Source: Casuarina equisetifolia (lineage: Eukaryota; Streptophyta; Magnoliopsida; Fagales; Casuarinaceae). From it: DNA of 64,000 nucleotides. The DNA lies in contig CM052357.1 in assembly GCA_028551475.1 (NCBI GenBank), forward strand, positions 15,361,931 through 15,425,930. The letters run 5' to 3'. Position numbers and translations under genes: made by a program. The notes under the pieces were generated by a model. The model did not search any database. It was not told the origin of the DNA and saw only the letters and a list, made by a program, of their open reading frames with translations. The number at the start of each line of letters is the position of its first letter. The stretch's first letter is position 1. Positions 49,031-60,358 of this stretch are shown piece after piece.

Positions 49031-49867
49031 CAAGACCTTGACAAATAATATCAAAACCTAACCGCGACTCGGCTTATGTGAGGTGTGGTGTGGGAAGAAT
49101 GTCACGTGAACTTCCTCCTAAATTGGAAAGAGAAGTGGGAAATCTAATCATATAAGTAAGCTAAACTACTTTGATTGGGTCGGCCTTTGCAAATGAAACC
49201 AGGTTTGTGACAATACGCTCTTCAAAGAACAAATGTCACAGAGTGCCTTCTCAAATTCATGAATGGAGGGAACATCTTGTTGAACCTCTAAGTTTCATAA
49301 CCATGGAGGAAACTAACAAGTCACTTTCTAACACAAACTCGGAAAGCCCAAAGATGGCTATCTCTTATTCTTTTCGCCAAAAATTTCCACGATTTCTTGT
49401 AAAAGCGCTGCCCGAGTCACCAACAGATTATTTTCTAAAAACAGAACTACAAGGAAAAATTGAAAGAAAATAGATACTAACGCAATATCAACAAGAAAAC
49501 AAGCATCTCCAATAACAACGAGAAAGCATCTTCAATTACTACAAACAACCCTTAGTTTGACAAAATATGCTAACCAAAAAAAAGAATCAACGACTGAAAG
49601 GGGCAAAGGAGAGAAATAGGATGACGATTGTGGACTTATAATACAACATATAAACTATGATAGGTTGGAAACTTCCTGGCTATTGAAAAAACACTTTAAG
49701 AAATCACCTTCGCAGAAAACTTTTTTGGTACGTATCAATAAAAATGACAGACCTGTCTTTCGTCTCACTTGAAAAGCTCGATTAAGGTCACAATCGTAAA
49801 CCATTGCCTTCTTTGACAGCTTCAACGCATCTGCCCCACAATTTCTTCAGTTTGCATTACATTGAAA
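49031..49867. other. Spacer between gypsy debris and the 3' end of the MSR-like gene
   Basis: Contains a plus-strand open frame of 100 codons (49171-49473) with no domain I recognise; I do not call it a gene. The part from about 49870 down to roughly 49640 is the likely 3' untranslated region of the minus-strand gene, but no clear AATAAA signal was seen. Confidence 0.5.
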
Positions 49868-50146
49868 CTAGCAAAAACATGAATAGGCCAAGTGATTCTT
49901 CTTGGAGACATACGGACTGATGAAATCGGAGGCAGAAGCAGAGGATTGTGGAATATTGGCTGGAACAAGTATCTGAGTCCTACCAGCCGAAATCCTCTTA
50001 CCAGCCACACTAGTATAGAATAGATCAGAGATGGCTGGTACGAAAACATCACTCTCAGAACATGTATAGAAGTCAATAACTTTCTCATATTCAGAACCTT
50101 CTGATTTCAAGAACTTCGACTTTTTATCAGCAGGCATTATGCTTTC
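49868..50146 (-). CDS. MSR-like gene, exon 6
   Basis: 279 bases including the stop TAG at 49868-49870. It encodes ESIMPADKKSKFL, then the conserved SDVFVPAISDLFY and GRTQILVPANI segments. It ends ISPYVSKKNHLAYSCFC, the conserved family C-terminus. Acceptor AACTATTGCAG. Confidence 0.9.
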   Translation of the reverse strand, partial: ESIMPADKKSKFLKSEGSEYEKVIDFYTCSESDVFVPAISDLFYTSVAGKRISAGRTQILVPANIPQSSASASDFISPYVSKKNHLAYSCFC

Positions 50147-53100
50147 CTGCAATAGTTTATGAGGTGAAAAGGATTTTAGACCTCGAGAAAAAATTTTGGA
50201 CTATGATATCAAAAATATTGATGTCTTCTCGCAGGGAGAAGGCCATTCTTATATTATAAACATGATTTGTTTCAAGCAATTAACCAAAAATTAGCACAAG
50301 AATCAAGGCACAATAATGAGACCCCCTCACCTTTGTATAAGTTTTGGGGAAGAGATCCTTCAGTGCATTAAGATTGCTGTGCCACCTGGACTCAGTCAAA
50401 TAAATTGCAGTATCCTTGTCAAATCCGATCTTCCTCAGAAAGACACCAACCTCTTGTGCAGTGTAACCCTTCTCCAACCTATCAACCCTCAAGTCTATGG
50501 CTATGAATTGGCCATCTGACTTTCGGCTTAAAGTTCTTAGACGCTCAACCATTGAGTCAACAATTTCATGAATTTCTGGTTGCAACTGCAAGGTTCCAAA
50601 TTCTGCCAAACATGCAACTGGATCACTGTAACTGTTTTTCACTAATTTTCCCTTGTTCACTGAGGGAAATTAGTAGCTAGCCGTATGTTTCCCTTTTGCC
50701 TATAAATTGGTTTGACATGATCTACAATGAAGTCTGCTGTTACCGGATTTGGGACTTTCACAACGGCTAGATTTTTAATTGACATCTCCGAAGGTTGATT
50801 CTTCACCACACTGACCACCCCATCTAGGCTTGACACAAACTTCTCAACATCATAAATATCTCCAAAGCTCCTGGAAAGAAAAGTAGGAAAAAAAAGATAG
50901 AGAAGTACTACATCACTCTCCAAAACCTATTTTTAGACTCTAAAAATGCAGATAGTGCTAACCAATTCATTTCAACTGAAAAAAAGCAGCATGCGTCTTT
51001 CTTATGTCCCAATTAAAAGGTAGGGTAACAATCACAGTGAAATTTATGTAAATGAGAAATCTGACTTAAAGATAGAGAAGAAGTACTACATCACTCTCCA
51101 GAACCTATTTTTAGACTCTAAAAATGCAGATAGTGCTAACCAATTCATTTCAACTTAAAAAAAAAAAAAAAAAAAAAAGAGCAGCATGCATCTTTCTTAT
51201 GTCCCAATTAAAAGGTAGGGTAACAATCACAGTTGTACATTGTTGCTTCTGGAGCGATATAGACTGGTCACTGAACTGGAGGTATTGGCACACAAAGCTT
51301 TTCCCACAGTCCATATAGTCTTAAGTAGCTCGTTTATATTGCTGAGTAGAAATAGCACTACAACAAGAATACTGACAACAACAGAACATTGGAACAAATA
51401 CTCTATCTTCGACTGAGTAGAGGGACTAAGAAAAACAGGTTCCCTGAGGGTGACAGAAAGCACTAACCTCGCATCACCTGGTTTGCTTCCTCTGATGTCA
51501 GGAAGGACAAGAGTTGCTCCAAGATACCTCGCCACTACAACTGCATCAGCAATCTGAGGAAGACAACCAGGGCAAAGATACGGAAAGATTAAAAAGGTAA
51601 CATACTACATGATCTATGGTATAGCCCTAATTGTTTAGAGACACACCTCAGGATAGAAATGCAGATGAAACAACCAAGATTTCACTTGGAAGATCATAAC
51701 AGTGGTCAAAATGTTAACAACAGTTCCCATTCATATTACTAAACAGCCTTTCACAACATGATTTCTTGAACCAGTACTTTGAACAGGAGTTTCAAGACAA
51801 GCATCTGACTCAGACAAAGGAATTTGCCAAAAAACGATATTTGATTAAAAATTCCTAAACCTCCTTCAATAAGGTCCACTCAAATTTAATTATCTCCGGA
51901 TACAATATGAAAGCTTTAGATTAATGTGCATCTATGTAGTCTTGTTAAAGTTAAAGGACAATTATTAAGCAATGCAAAATAATGGCAGCACATTAGAAAT
52001 GTAAATCCATATAGGGAAAGCTCTTTGTAGACTAGGTCTTTTTCTTTGGTCTTTGATCCATCAGTTCCCACAGTTAAAACTCAGTATACCACTGTGACAA
52101 GTAAACACCAACCAGAAGTTAAGCTCAAAGTAAATTCATATTCGAAATTTTGAGTTCTTGATACTGCACTTTAAGATTTCAAGTTGAGTATAGAATCATT
52201 GAAACAATTGTTTCATGACACAGAACAGGTTTCAAGAGTTGATCAACGTGTCCTTGAGGTAGGCTTCTGATTTTGGCAGGAAAAAGGACATAATTTTTAA
52301 TGGGGATTATGAAAAGCATAGCAAAGAAAGAATTTTGCGACCATTCAGGTTATGCAAGCAGAGATGTTAATGTCAAGAGTGCACCGAGAAGAGGAAGAGA
52401 AAGGAAGGCACTATAGACTTGAAACTCAAATATTTATTATAATATATTCATTAAATCTCTAATTTCTAAGTACAATGACGCATCAATTGTTACTCAGCTT
52501 ACTTGACTAAGGCTGTCAATGTGAATGGAAAAAAGCTAAACATCCAGTAAAAGGCTGAGTTTGACCCGATCAAAAATAAATTAGAAACTAGACAAGATTC
52601 CGGATACAACTAAACTTACGATGCTTTAATTCATGGGAGCTCTGGCGAAACAACATGTTTGACCTACAACCTGAGTGCTACTTAAATGATAATAATGCAA
52701 TTTGAAAGCTGTTCAAACCTAGACTCCTGGTAAATTGACCTTCAAACGAAGTAAAACTTGACCTAATATTATGTTGCACATCAATCACAGAATAAATCTT
52801 GGAATTTATGGAGTCACAAAGTAACAATAAATCAATCTTCAGCCACTGCATCTGTTTCTTCTGATTTGAGAAAACTCAACCTCAAGCCTCACGTTCTTAA
52901 AGGATAATCAAATTTTTCTCTTGGACTTGTATCCATGAAATTGTGATACTTCCAGTTGATCCATTCTATGATTGTTGGAAACCTTCATCTGTTTCTCCTG
53001 ATTGGAGAAAACTCAACCTCATGCCTTTCGATGACAAACAGTAATCAAATTTTTCTCTGGAATTGCACCCCTGAAACTGTGGATACTTTCATTTGCTCCA

Positions 53101-56100
53101 TTCTTTGGCTGCTGGAAATAACAAGAGAAATACTATGATATCGTTCTCCCTGTATCATTAGATTTACTGGTAATAAAAGAAAAAAAAGAATGAGTTTTAG
53201 AAAGAATTCATCCTTGTTCTTAACTTGTTCAAATTTAAGTGTGCACTGATCTTGCTTCTTTGCAATCTTAATAATGTCCGCACATGCATTTTTTTATCTA
53301 TTGAGACTACTCTTTAGCCTCACTAATTTCTGGCAAATCCTTTTCACTTGGCTTTCACATCCTCCACCTCAATACCAAAATCATAATCCTTTTAATAAGT
53401 TTTATATCTACAAGTTTATACCAAGAGCGATAGGAGCATTGGTTGTGAACTTCAACAAAAACTAGCTCATTTCTAAACCTTCATTCTCGTCAGAATTCTC
53501 AGTCATAGGGCATCCAAAGCAGAGACCATACTATGATGGAAGCGTACACTGTAAATCAACAGACTTATTATTTGTCTCACAAATTATAGTATGAGTAAAA
53601 GATGTATGCAAAAACATAAAATTACTGTGTTCTTTAAAATGCAGATAAATTTCAACATGCTATAACCAATACAATGGAATACAATGGAAAGCTTCATCAA
53701 CCCATTCAAGCTTTAAATAGAGCCACCAGTTCAAGAACATTATACAATTGGAGATTTCAATTTCCAGATATCAGAGTTCGTTTCTCAATGGCAATAGCCA
53801 TCTGAACTAGAATGGCAAGAAGCTTGTGCTTTTTCACTCTGATACCAAACAGATGTTTGTGCCAAATGAGAGGCTATTTTTGTGGATAATAGCTAGGAAA
53901 CGGATAAAGGCATTCACAGTTTTGGTAAGGAAAGGACAAGAGAATGTACTAGAGTTGCAACAGAAGCAAAATAGATTATTATGGTTTCTAGTCAGGGACT
54001 GCATTAAAAGTGACATGTGTGGTCATGATGCGGTCAAGAAGAATAATAAAGGAGGGAAGAATATCCTGGACACTTTTGTCTTAGAACTCAAATCCGTCAA
54101 GGATTCCACTAATCAATCCCTGAAAATTCTACAAGAACATCTAAATTCTTTGAGTACAATAAAGCATATTCGTTTGCACCAATATAAACTACTAGGGGCA
54201 AAATCCCAATTTGACTATTAAACTAAAGATTTAAACAAATCCAGGCAAAGCTAACTAGGATTCAAAAATATAAATGCAAGACAAAAATAAAATTCCTAAA
54301 AAGTTCTAGGGTCAACTCAATTACTAAAATACTTAGTTTCCAGGGCTGCAAAAAGTTACACATGTATTCCATATAAAACTAAGCATCATTTATGAAAAAA
54401 AAAAAACAGATTAACAATTTTCCTTAATGATGGAATCTCAACTATTTGGCCTTCAAAAACCATATACAACTTTCACCAATATGAAGCTGCATGTGAGTCA
54501 TAACATACGTCTTTGAAGCTAAGACATTTTTCAAAAGCTTGAACTAAGAATCTGACCGGCTAGGGAATTATGGTCGTATAAAACAAGAAGAAGAAGCTGA
54601 AGTTTAATAAAGAGTTAACAGATAAAATCTCAAAAGAAAAAACTGGACACTTTTTCATGCAAAGAAACTAATGTTACGATTTGCAGGTCAAGATGTAGAT
54701 TCTATTCTAGTAATCGGTACTTTCATCAGCTTAGGTTGGTTTTAGTAATTGAGATTACCGGGGAAAACTAAAGAACAGGTCCTCGTTTTCCTGAATTTTG
54801 TGCCAGCACACAAGATAAACTCATTAAGATTGTCTGTTTCTCATTTGTAATTCACAGATGCAGAGGAAACGGAAGAGGCATGATTACTGTAATCAATGGA
54901 GCTATTTATTTTGATCACAAAAAATAAATTTTCTACTTGTAAGGGATACTATTCTCAATACTGCGTCTTTCCATTGATTCTCTAGTTAAGTAAAAAAGAA
55001 CATCTGGGCAAACAGCATTATGAAAAAGAACCCATAAAATAAAGGGCTATCGATTACCTCACCTAAATGACACAGTTAATGTGACAATGCAAGAACTCAG
55101 CAACTGAGAAGAATTGTTAAATGACCTACCTGTGAGACATGGAACTCAGGGCCATTGGTCAACGAGAAAGTGACAAAACCGCCAGTGGGCTGTACCTCAT
55201 CTGCCAAACCAAGCAGCAAATGTAAATTTAACGCATGTGATTACCCAAAATTGGCGTACAAATGGGAAATTCTTGGTCATTTTCTAATCAGTAAATCAAA
55301 CTTTACCCAGAACCGGTTTATCCCAGCATGGCTTTAGTTGTTCGCTGTCCTCTTTCCAAAGCCCCCCATTCTTTTTTGAAGTAACAAGACCCTGTTCTGA
55401 AAGCTCGGCACCATCAAAATTAACATCGCTTGCTCCACCCGGAAGTTTTTCCTTTAGCGAAAGAAAATCGGTCATTCTTTGTGACAAAACATAAAAACTT
55501 ATATAGAGCTTGCGACTCTTGGCAACATAAAATATGCGGATCGATCCATTTAATAAGTGTAAAAAAAGAAAAAAGAAAAGATAAAATATGACAGGACCCT
55601 TTCCAGCTCTTGTTGCAAAAACTATTTAAGAAGAAAAAGAAGAGAAATTGAAACTCCTGAAATTATAAGGAAACAAAAACTTTTACTCTACTGGGCTAAT
55701 TCAACAAACGGCCTAGTTCGGCCAGATTTTACACTTGTAGCAATCTGGAAAGTTCAATTTTCTTTTCTTTTATCTGCATTTTTTTCTCAATTTTTCTCGC
55801 AAAAAGAAAAGACATGAAGTTCATAAAGAGAGAACTGGTTCCCAAAAATTTATTAATAAAAAAATCAATTAAACGACTTATGTTGCAGTCTGAATCAATT
55901 ACTACAACATATCCCATGAAACAAAAAGACTAAAGGGAAAAAATGTAACAGGAATAGATGCTTTGAAGTGAAATGTGAGGCAGATCAGATGTAGTGAAAG
56001 TACAACTACGAAGCACGGAACAGAAACAAATAGCGTTGAATCAGACAAGGGAAAGCGAGTCGAGAAAGAGGTTGAAGAAGTTGAGCTTACTTCCACAGAA

Positions 56101-56192
56101 TCAAAATGGTCACGCTTGATCATATTCCCCAGCATCACGAACATGGTTAGCGTCAGTACCCCGGCCACCACTTGCCTCAAGTCCACCCCCAT
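49868..56192 (-). CDS. MSR: O-fucosyltransferase-like protein, MANNAN SYNTHESIS-RELATED (MSR1/MSR2) type; six exons, one frame change
   Basis: Plant DUF246 / GT106-type protein. In this family MSR proteins are Golgi type II membrane proteins needed for full mannan (glucomannan) synthesis; the exact reaction is not settled. Six exons join in phase with GT-AG introns: 56192-56091, 55451-55307, 55200-55130, 51553-51468, 50870-50331, 50146-49868. The product starts MGVDLRQVVAGVLTLTMFVM, a short cytoplasmic head plus membrane anchor. It carries the family motif LGATLVLPDIRGSKPGD (exon 4), DPVACLAEFGTLQLQPEI and VERLRTLSRKSDGQFIA (exon 5), and ends SKKNHLAYSCFC. Exon lengths total 1223 bases, not a multiple of three: exon 5 changes frame once near 50660. 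About 15 residues with two cysteines, present in relatives as I remember them, are missing in exon 5. It could be a real decaying copy, or the frame change may be a sequence error. Confidence 0.85.
50331..50870 (-). CDS. MSR-like gene, exon 5 (carries the frame change)
   Basis: 540 bases from acceptor TTTCTTTCCAG to donor GTGAGG. The first part reads SFGDIYDVEKF to NIRLATNFP and then reaches a stop. The rest continues from VNKGKLVKNS in another frame to FPKTYTK. The length is one base short of keeping phase with exons 4 and 6. The usual family sequence at the join is FPSVN. LEKG joins directly to YTAQE where relatives have about 15 extra residues. Confidence 0.85.
50896..51233. repeat. Tandem duplication in intron 4 of the MSR-like gene
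   Basis: 50896-51038 and 51071-51233 are near-identical copies separated by about 30 bases, both starting GATAGAGAAG and ending ACAATCACAGT. The second copy has an A run of about 20 bases where the first has about seven. The similarity indicates a recent event. Confidence 0.9.
51468..51553 (-). CDS. MSR-like gene, exon 4
   Basis: 86 bases encoding IADAVVVARYLGATLVLPDI and then RGSKPGDA plus two bases. This is the best conserved part of the family. Acceptor GTCTTCCTCAG, donor GTTAGT. A 3.6 kb intron separates it from exon 3. Confidence 0.9.
51554..55129 (-). other. Long intron 3 of the MSR-like gene
   Basis: 3.6 kb between exons 3 and 4, far longer than the other introns (106 to 639 bases). 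It holds a 137-base tandem repeat (52849-53118) and a 131-codon plus-strand open frame (53826-54221) without recognisable domains. No known retroelement family is seen in it. Confidence 0.7.
52849..53118. repeat. Two-copy 137-base tandem repeat in intron 3
   Basis: Copies begin CATCTGTTTCTTCTGATT (52849) and CATCTGTTTCTCCTGATT (52986). Both continue through GAGAAAACTCAACCTCA and AATCAAATTTTTCTC to a TGCTCCATTCT-type end. Moderately diverged. Confidence 0.85.
55130..55200 (-). CDS. MSR-like gene, exon 3
   Basis: 71 bases; with the last base of exon 2 it encodes DEVQPTGGFVTFSLTNGPE and then FHVSQ. Acceptor TTTGGCAG, donor GTAGGT. Confidence 0.85.
55307..55451 (-). CDS. MSR-like gene, exon 2
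   Basis: 145 bases encoding the stem region, beginning EKLPGGASDVNFDG and ending KPCWDKPVL plus one base. Acceptor TTTCGCTAAAG, donor GTAAAG. The start codon seen further upstream in this frame lies in the intron. Confidence 0.75.
56091..56192 (-). CDS. MSR-like gene, exon 1
   Basis: 34 codons from the ATG, encoding the N-terminal membrane anchor and MIKRDHFDSVE. Ends GTGGAA before donor GTAAGC; phase 0. The start is chosen because the N-terminus matches the family start MGVDxRQVVAG. The 5' leader just upstream is CT-rich on the plus strand near 56190-56215. Confidence 0.85.
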
Positions 56193-57236
56193 TCTCGCTC
56201 TCCCTCTCTCCCACGCACACTCGAATTAGGTTAAGAAGGATTTCTTATAGGAAAGAGAGTGTCGTTTCCGGGGTATCGCAGGCTGAAATGAAAGCCAAAG
56301 ACAAGTTCAACGTGGACAGAGACACCTAACGGGCTTTGAATCTCTTATTGACACCACCGACACTTTCCCGAGAAAATGACCGCGTGAGAAAATCCGTATT
56401 TTCCGCTGACTATTCTATGTTTTTACCTTTTTATAATTTGTGACAAAACATATCATTTTTTTCTGTTTTCTATCTAATTCGAAATTATGAGGAAGTCGGC
56501 TAAGATTTGTCTACATTTAATCCAACAAAGATCAAGCATTCGTATATTACGAACTTTTAAAAAAGTAAACATTTTTAAATACTAACAAGAGGCTCAATTA
56601 AAAATAGATATTATTTAAGATTTTTAGATTTTAAATTTGACACTAAATGAATGTATAAGCGTGTGTTTAAAATATATATAAAGATTAAAAAATATTTTTA
56701 AAAAAATATTAAAAAGATATATGTTAAGAATAATACTTACAGACAACTGAATTTTATTACCATTTTTATGTACGGCCTTTTTCCTTTTTATAGTTTGTAG
56801 GTAACATTTTCATTTCTTGTAATGAATCTATTTAATTGAAGAATGTAATTGCAAGCATTTAATGTTAGGGGCACTTGCAATAATGAAGCATGTACCCCCT
56901 TCACAAACATCTATTGAAGGAATGGGCACTTGTAAAAAAGAAATGTCATTAATGTGGTAGTATAATATTGATTAATATCTACCAAAACAAAAGTCATGTT
57001 TAAGGATTGAATTATTGGAAATAAATCTATGATTTTAATTTAAAATTGTATAAAATCCTAAGAACTGAACTTATTCTTGCCATTTCAATTACCATGAAAC
57101 ACGTCATTGACCAGTCGAGTATAAGGCGTGAAATCCGCAAATGGCGCACCCCTTTGAGGTATAATTCTATACCTCAAAGCAAAATCTGTAAGCGGGAAGC
57201 AAGGGATTTAGAAGAGGGGAAATCTGGTTGATAAGT

Positions 57237-57306
<70 letters not shown>

Positions 57307-58699
57307 ATTACAAAAGTGAAATTAGATTTGGACCGATAGCAGGTCAAGGAACAGCCTCTGCTGCCTCTAAATTTTATATACGCTTTGGTCAAGCCGGTGA
57401 CTGCGCTTTGATTCTTCTCCGTAACAGCACCCAGTTAATTAGGATGGGTGGGCCTTTTGAGACTTCTGTCTCTTTCGGAACTACGTAAACAAGGTAGTAG
57501 CGTGTCCTTTAATTAATTTATTTTGCAAAAAAAGAAAATTGAAACTACCATTTCTTACATGCAATGTTTTAAACTTCACACCCGTTCTCCGGGGCATCCG
57601 AATACACGCATTGCGAATATTCTCTAAAAGTAAATAGTTGCAAGCCTTATTCATAAGCTTCTCGAGCTTGCCTTATTGGTAGACTTATCTGTCAATAGGT
57701 ATTTAGCTTATGCCCCAAATTTGAAATTTGATATCCCAATGTATAAATTTAGGTATATATATAAATAAAATATATAAAAAGTTCCTTAGTTGCCTTCAGT
57801 TAAATAATGGTGACGGATTAAATTTTACTTCTTTTTCACCTGTGAATTTTTTTCTTATCCTATTTACGCTTGATAATTGATGGATTAATGATATTGAATG
57901 CTCACCCACATTGATTCTCGCATTTAGCAATTGATCATTATTCTACTGTTAAAGATTCTACTCGCATATGATTTCTGACACATGGAAGAGAAGTATGATT
58001 GAAACAAACAAACAGAAGCAGAATGATGCCGTGCAATTGAAGTGAAAAGGAGAGCAGAGTGGACGCGCGTCAGGATAGCATTGGGCTTCGGGAAGGGAAG
58101 TGGAAGTGTGGGTTAACCGGCTCCACAAAATGCTTTTTGAAATTTATGCTAACCTGGATTGATCGTTATGCTTGTTGAATTAATGATAAATAATAATACT
58201 TTGATGTAAGATAAAAATCAATATAAAAATTTGAAATTTGAAATATATGTCAATATATAACATATTCTTAAGAAATATTTTTAAAATAGATATTATATTT
58301 TAATCTTAAAAAAATCATTCTTTAGAGTTTTTAGAAGAAAAAAAATGCAGCCAAAAAAAAACAAAAAGCCAGCCATTCCATGTAGAATAGAAAAGATAAG
58401 GACAAAGTTAGGGTTGGAAGAAAATTCAAATCAAAGATGCAAGCATCCGGCAGAATCAACGGGAGAAGACCTTGCTAGAATCCAGAAGTCAAACATGACG
58501 AGAAGGGAATCGAAAGGAAGAGGGTGGAAAGGGGCTCTTAGGGTTTGATGGAGCTTGATTCGACTAAATAAAAAGGATATGAGTAAGGGAAGGAGAAGAA
58601 AGCTGGAATAGTAGGGAAAAGATTCAAAAACGATAAGAGAAGAAATATTTAGGTTCACAGATTCTGTTTCAGAAGGAAAAGTCTTTAATTTGGGAACGA
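56193..58699. other. Upstream region of the MSR-like gene, no gene recognised
   Basis: The first part must hold the promoter and 5' leader; no TATA box stands out. Beyond a TAA microsatellite the sequence is AT-rich. Small frames near 57330-57490 and 58345-58703 have no recognised domains. Confidence 0.5.
57238..57303. repeat. (TAA)22 microsatellite
   Basis: Twenty-two perfect TAA units about 1 kb upstream of the MSR-like start codon. Long poly-isoleucine and poly-tyrosine frames across it are artefacts of the repeat. Confidence 0.97.
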
Positions 58700-59333
58700 A
58701 CAAAAAAAAATTAAAAAAATAAAAGAATCAGTGAACAAAAAAGTTAGCTGCCAAAGAAAGCGGTTCCTCACTCTCTCTGAGAATTTCTTCCAATAGTACT
58801 AATAGTAATTGTTTTGTTTAGTTGTTGATTGAGATATCTGATAATTGTGTTGCATATTGTGCAGAAATTGTGTAGACAGCGAGCTTATATTGTGTCATTT
58901 GCCATTATATTGTGGTGATTTGTGTTTGTAAAGACGGGATTCAATCTCTTGAACTAAGAGATCGGGATTAAAAGAAGTTATTTTTTTATTAGGATTAATA
59001 GTGGAAGAGCTTCTTGTTCCTTGGCTGTACCGCCTTTTATCTGTACTTCATGTCTTGAATTTTTGTATTCTTTATTCAAATTGTTATTTATTTAATTCAA
59101 TATCAATTTGTGTATTATAAGAATTTTAAAAACCCTTAGGAATAAGAATTAAAAAAAGAGATCACCTAATTCAACATCCTTTTCTTGGAAGATCATGATA
59201 TTTAAAATTTTATAATTGGTATTAGAGTAGATGCTCTACTCTCTAAAAGAGATAAATTTAATAATTATTAGTAGATCCATGACAACTTCTATCAAGCCAT
59301 AACTAGCATATAATAGGCCACCTTTGTTTGATG
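58700..59333 (+). mobile_element. 5' end of a plus-strand LTR retrotransposon (LTR end, primer site, gag start)
   Basis: TTGGTATTAGAG at 59216-59227 is a Met-tRNA type primer site. It directly follows an LTR-like end (ATTCAACATCC to TTTTATAA). An ATG at 59280 opens a gag-like start, and after it comes RPPLFD, the copia gag motif. The sequence stops there because copia G is inserted. The left LTR edge is a guess. Confidence 0.55.
59216..59227 (+). promoter_or_regulatory. Primer binding site of the cut plus-strand element
   Basis: TTGGTATTAGAG, near the complement of the initiator tRNA-Met 3' end, placed just after the presumed LTR end. Confidence 0.6.
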
Positions 59334-59555
59334 TGTTATATGTCACAGTCAGGTTTCTTCTATTTTGTCGGGTAGAGAACATATATTAAAGATATAAAAA
59401 TAAATATAAACATAAACCACATATAAGGAAAACAATATTTCAAAATCAAATTGGACACTACACAACTACCTTGTAAGGGACACAACATCTTCTTTCAAAT
59501 TTATTCTCCAATTCTTAGGTTTGCAAAAGCTCCCTTCCTAATGTTCCTTCTTTCC

Positions 59556-59563
59556 TATTTATA
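59556..59563 (-). promoter_or_regulatory. TATA box in the LTR of copia G
   Basis: TATAAATA on the minus strand in an otherwise GC-mixed LTR, about 230 bases from the presumed LTR end, a usual distance for an LTR promoter. Confidence 0.55.
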
Positions 59564-60292
59564 TTCTATCTATGGGCTTGGACTAACAAATAGCCCCATG
59601 ACAACTCCTATCCTTTTAGAAACAACCTTACCCTCCGGTTCCTAGTACAACGTATGTGAAATTACAAGGCTTAACAAACAAAGTGCTATATAGGCTAAAG
59701 CCCCAAAATCGAGGCCCAAACATACTGATGTCTAACTAAAAAGCCTAAAATGAAGCCCAAGGCAAATAAAACCCAAAATAGTAAAGTATTTCTGTCCTAA
59801 CAAAAAACAAAAAAGGCGGCTAACAGTTCATAGTGGATGGCGCGTGCATCGCAGCTTGGAGCTGATTAGCGTACTTTCAGAGTCTTCTTGTTCCAGTGTT
59901 GTTTCTGAAACCAGATCCGGCTTTGCCGATGCCGGATCTTGCTTTTCCGGGTAGATCCAGTCTCGACAAGGAAGTTTTTCCTCAAATGGTGTGGCATCTC
60001 TGTAGGTATCTAATACGTCTCAAACGAGACTCAAAACAGGATCTAACATCAATTATAGGTTGATAATGAATTAAACTAAATGAATAAAACGAGAAAAACG
60101 TACCTGAAGGTGTCTGCATCTTTATAGAAGGATTGTAGTTAAGATCTTACCCTCTATTTCTTAATCGTGCTAGCCGATGAGAAGCTGGAACTTAGAAACG
60201 GAATCAGATCAACAAAATATGGTCGGGGAAGAGTTCGGATAACCAAAAGAGAATAGAATTTCTCTTTTAAAATGGATACTGTGAACAGTGTC

Positions 60293-60358
60293 CGTGAACA
60301 GTGCATGCACAGTACGTGAACAGTACATGCACAGTACGTAAACAGTACATGCACAGTG
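60293..60358. repeat. Three 22-base tandem repeats in the U3 part of copia G
   Basis: Units start at 60293, 60315 and 60337 and hold CGTGAACAGT followed by GCATGCACAGTA or a close variant; a partial unit precedes. Each unit contains the palindrome-like TGCATGCA or TACATGCA. Repeated short motifs in U3 are typical enhancer boxes of Tnt1/Tto1-like elements. Confidence 0.85.

Noticed and set aside
49171-49473. 100-codon plus-strand open frame next to the MSR-like gene
   Set aside because: No domain, no splice partner, and it overlaps the probable 3' flank of the opposite gene and retroelement debris.
57174-57488. Frames with long poly-tyrosine and poly-isoleucine runs
   Set aside because: They translate the (TAA)22 microsatellite on each strand.
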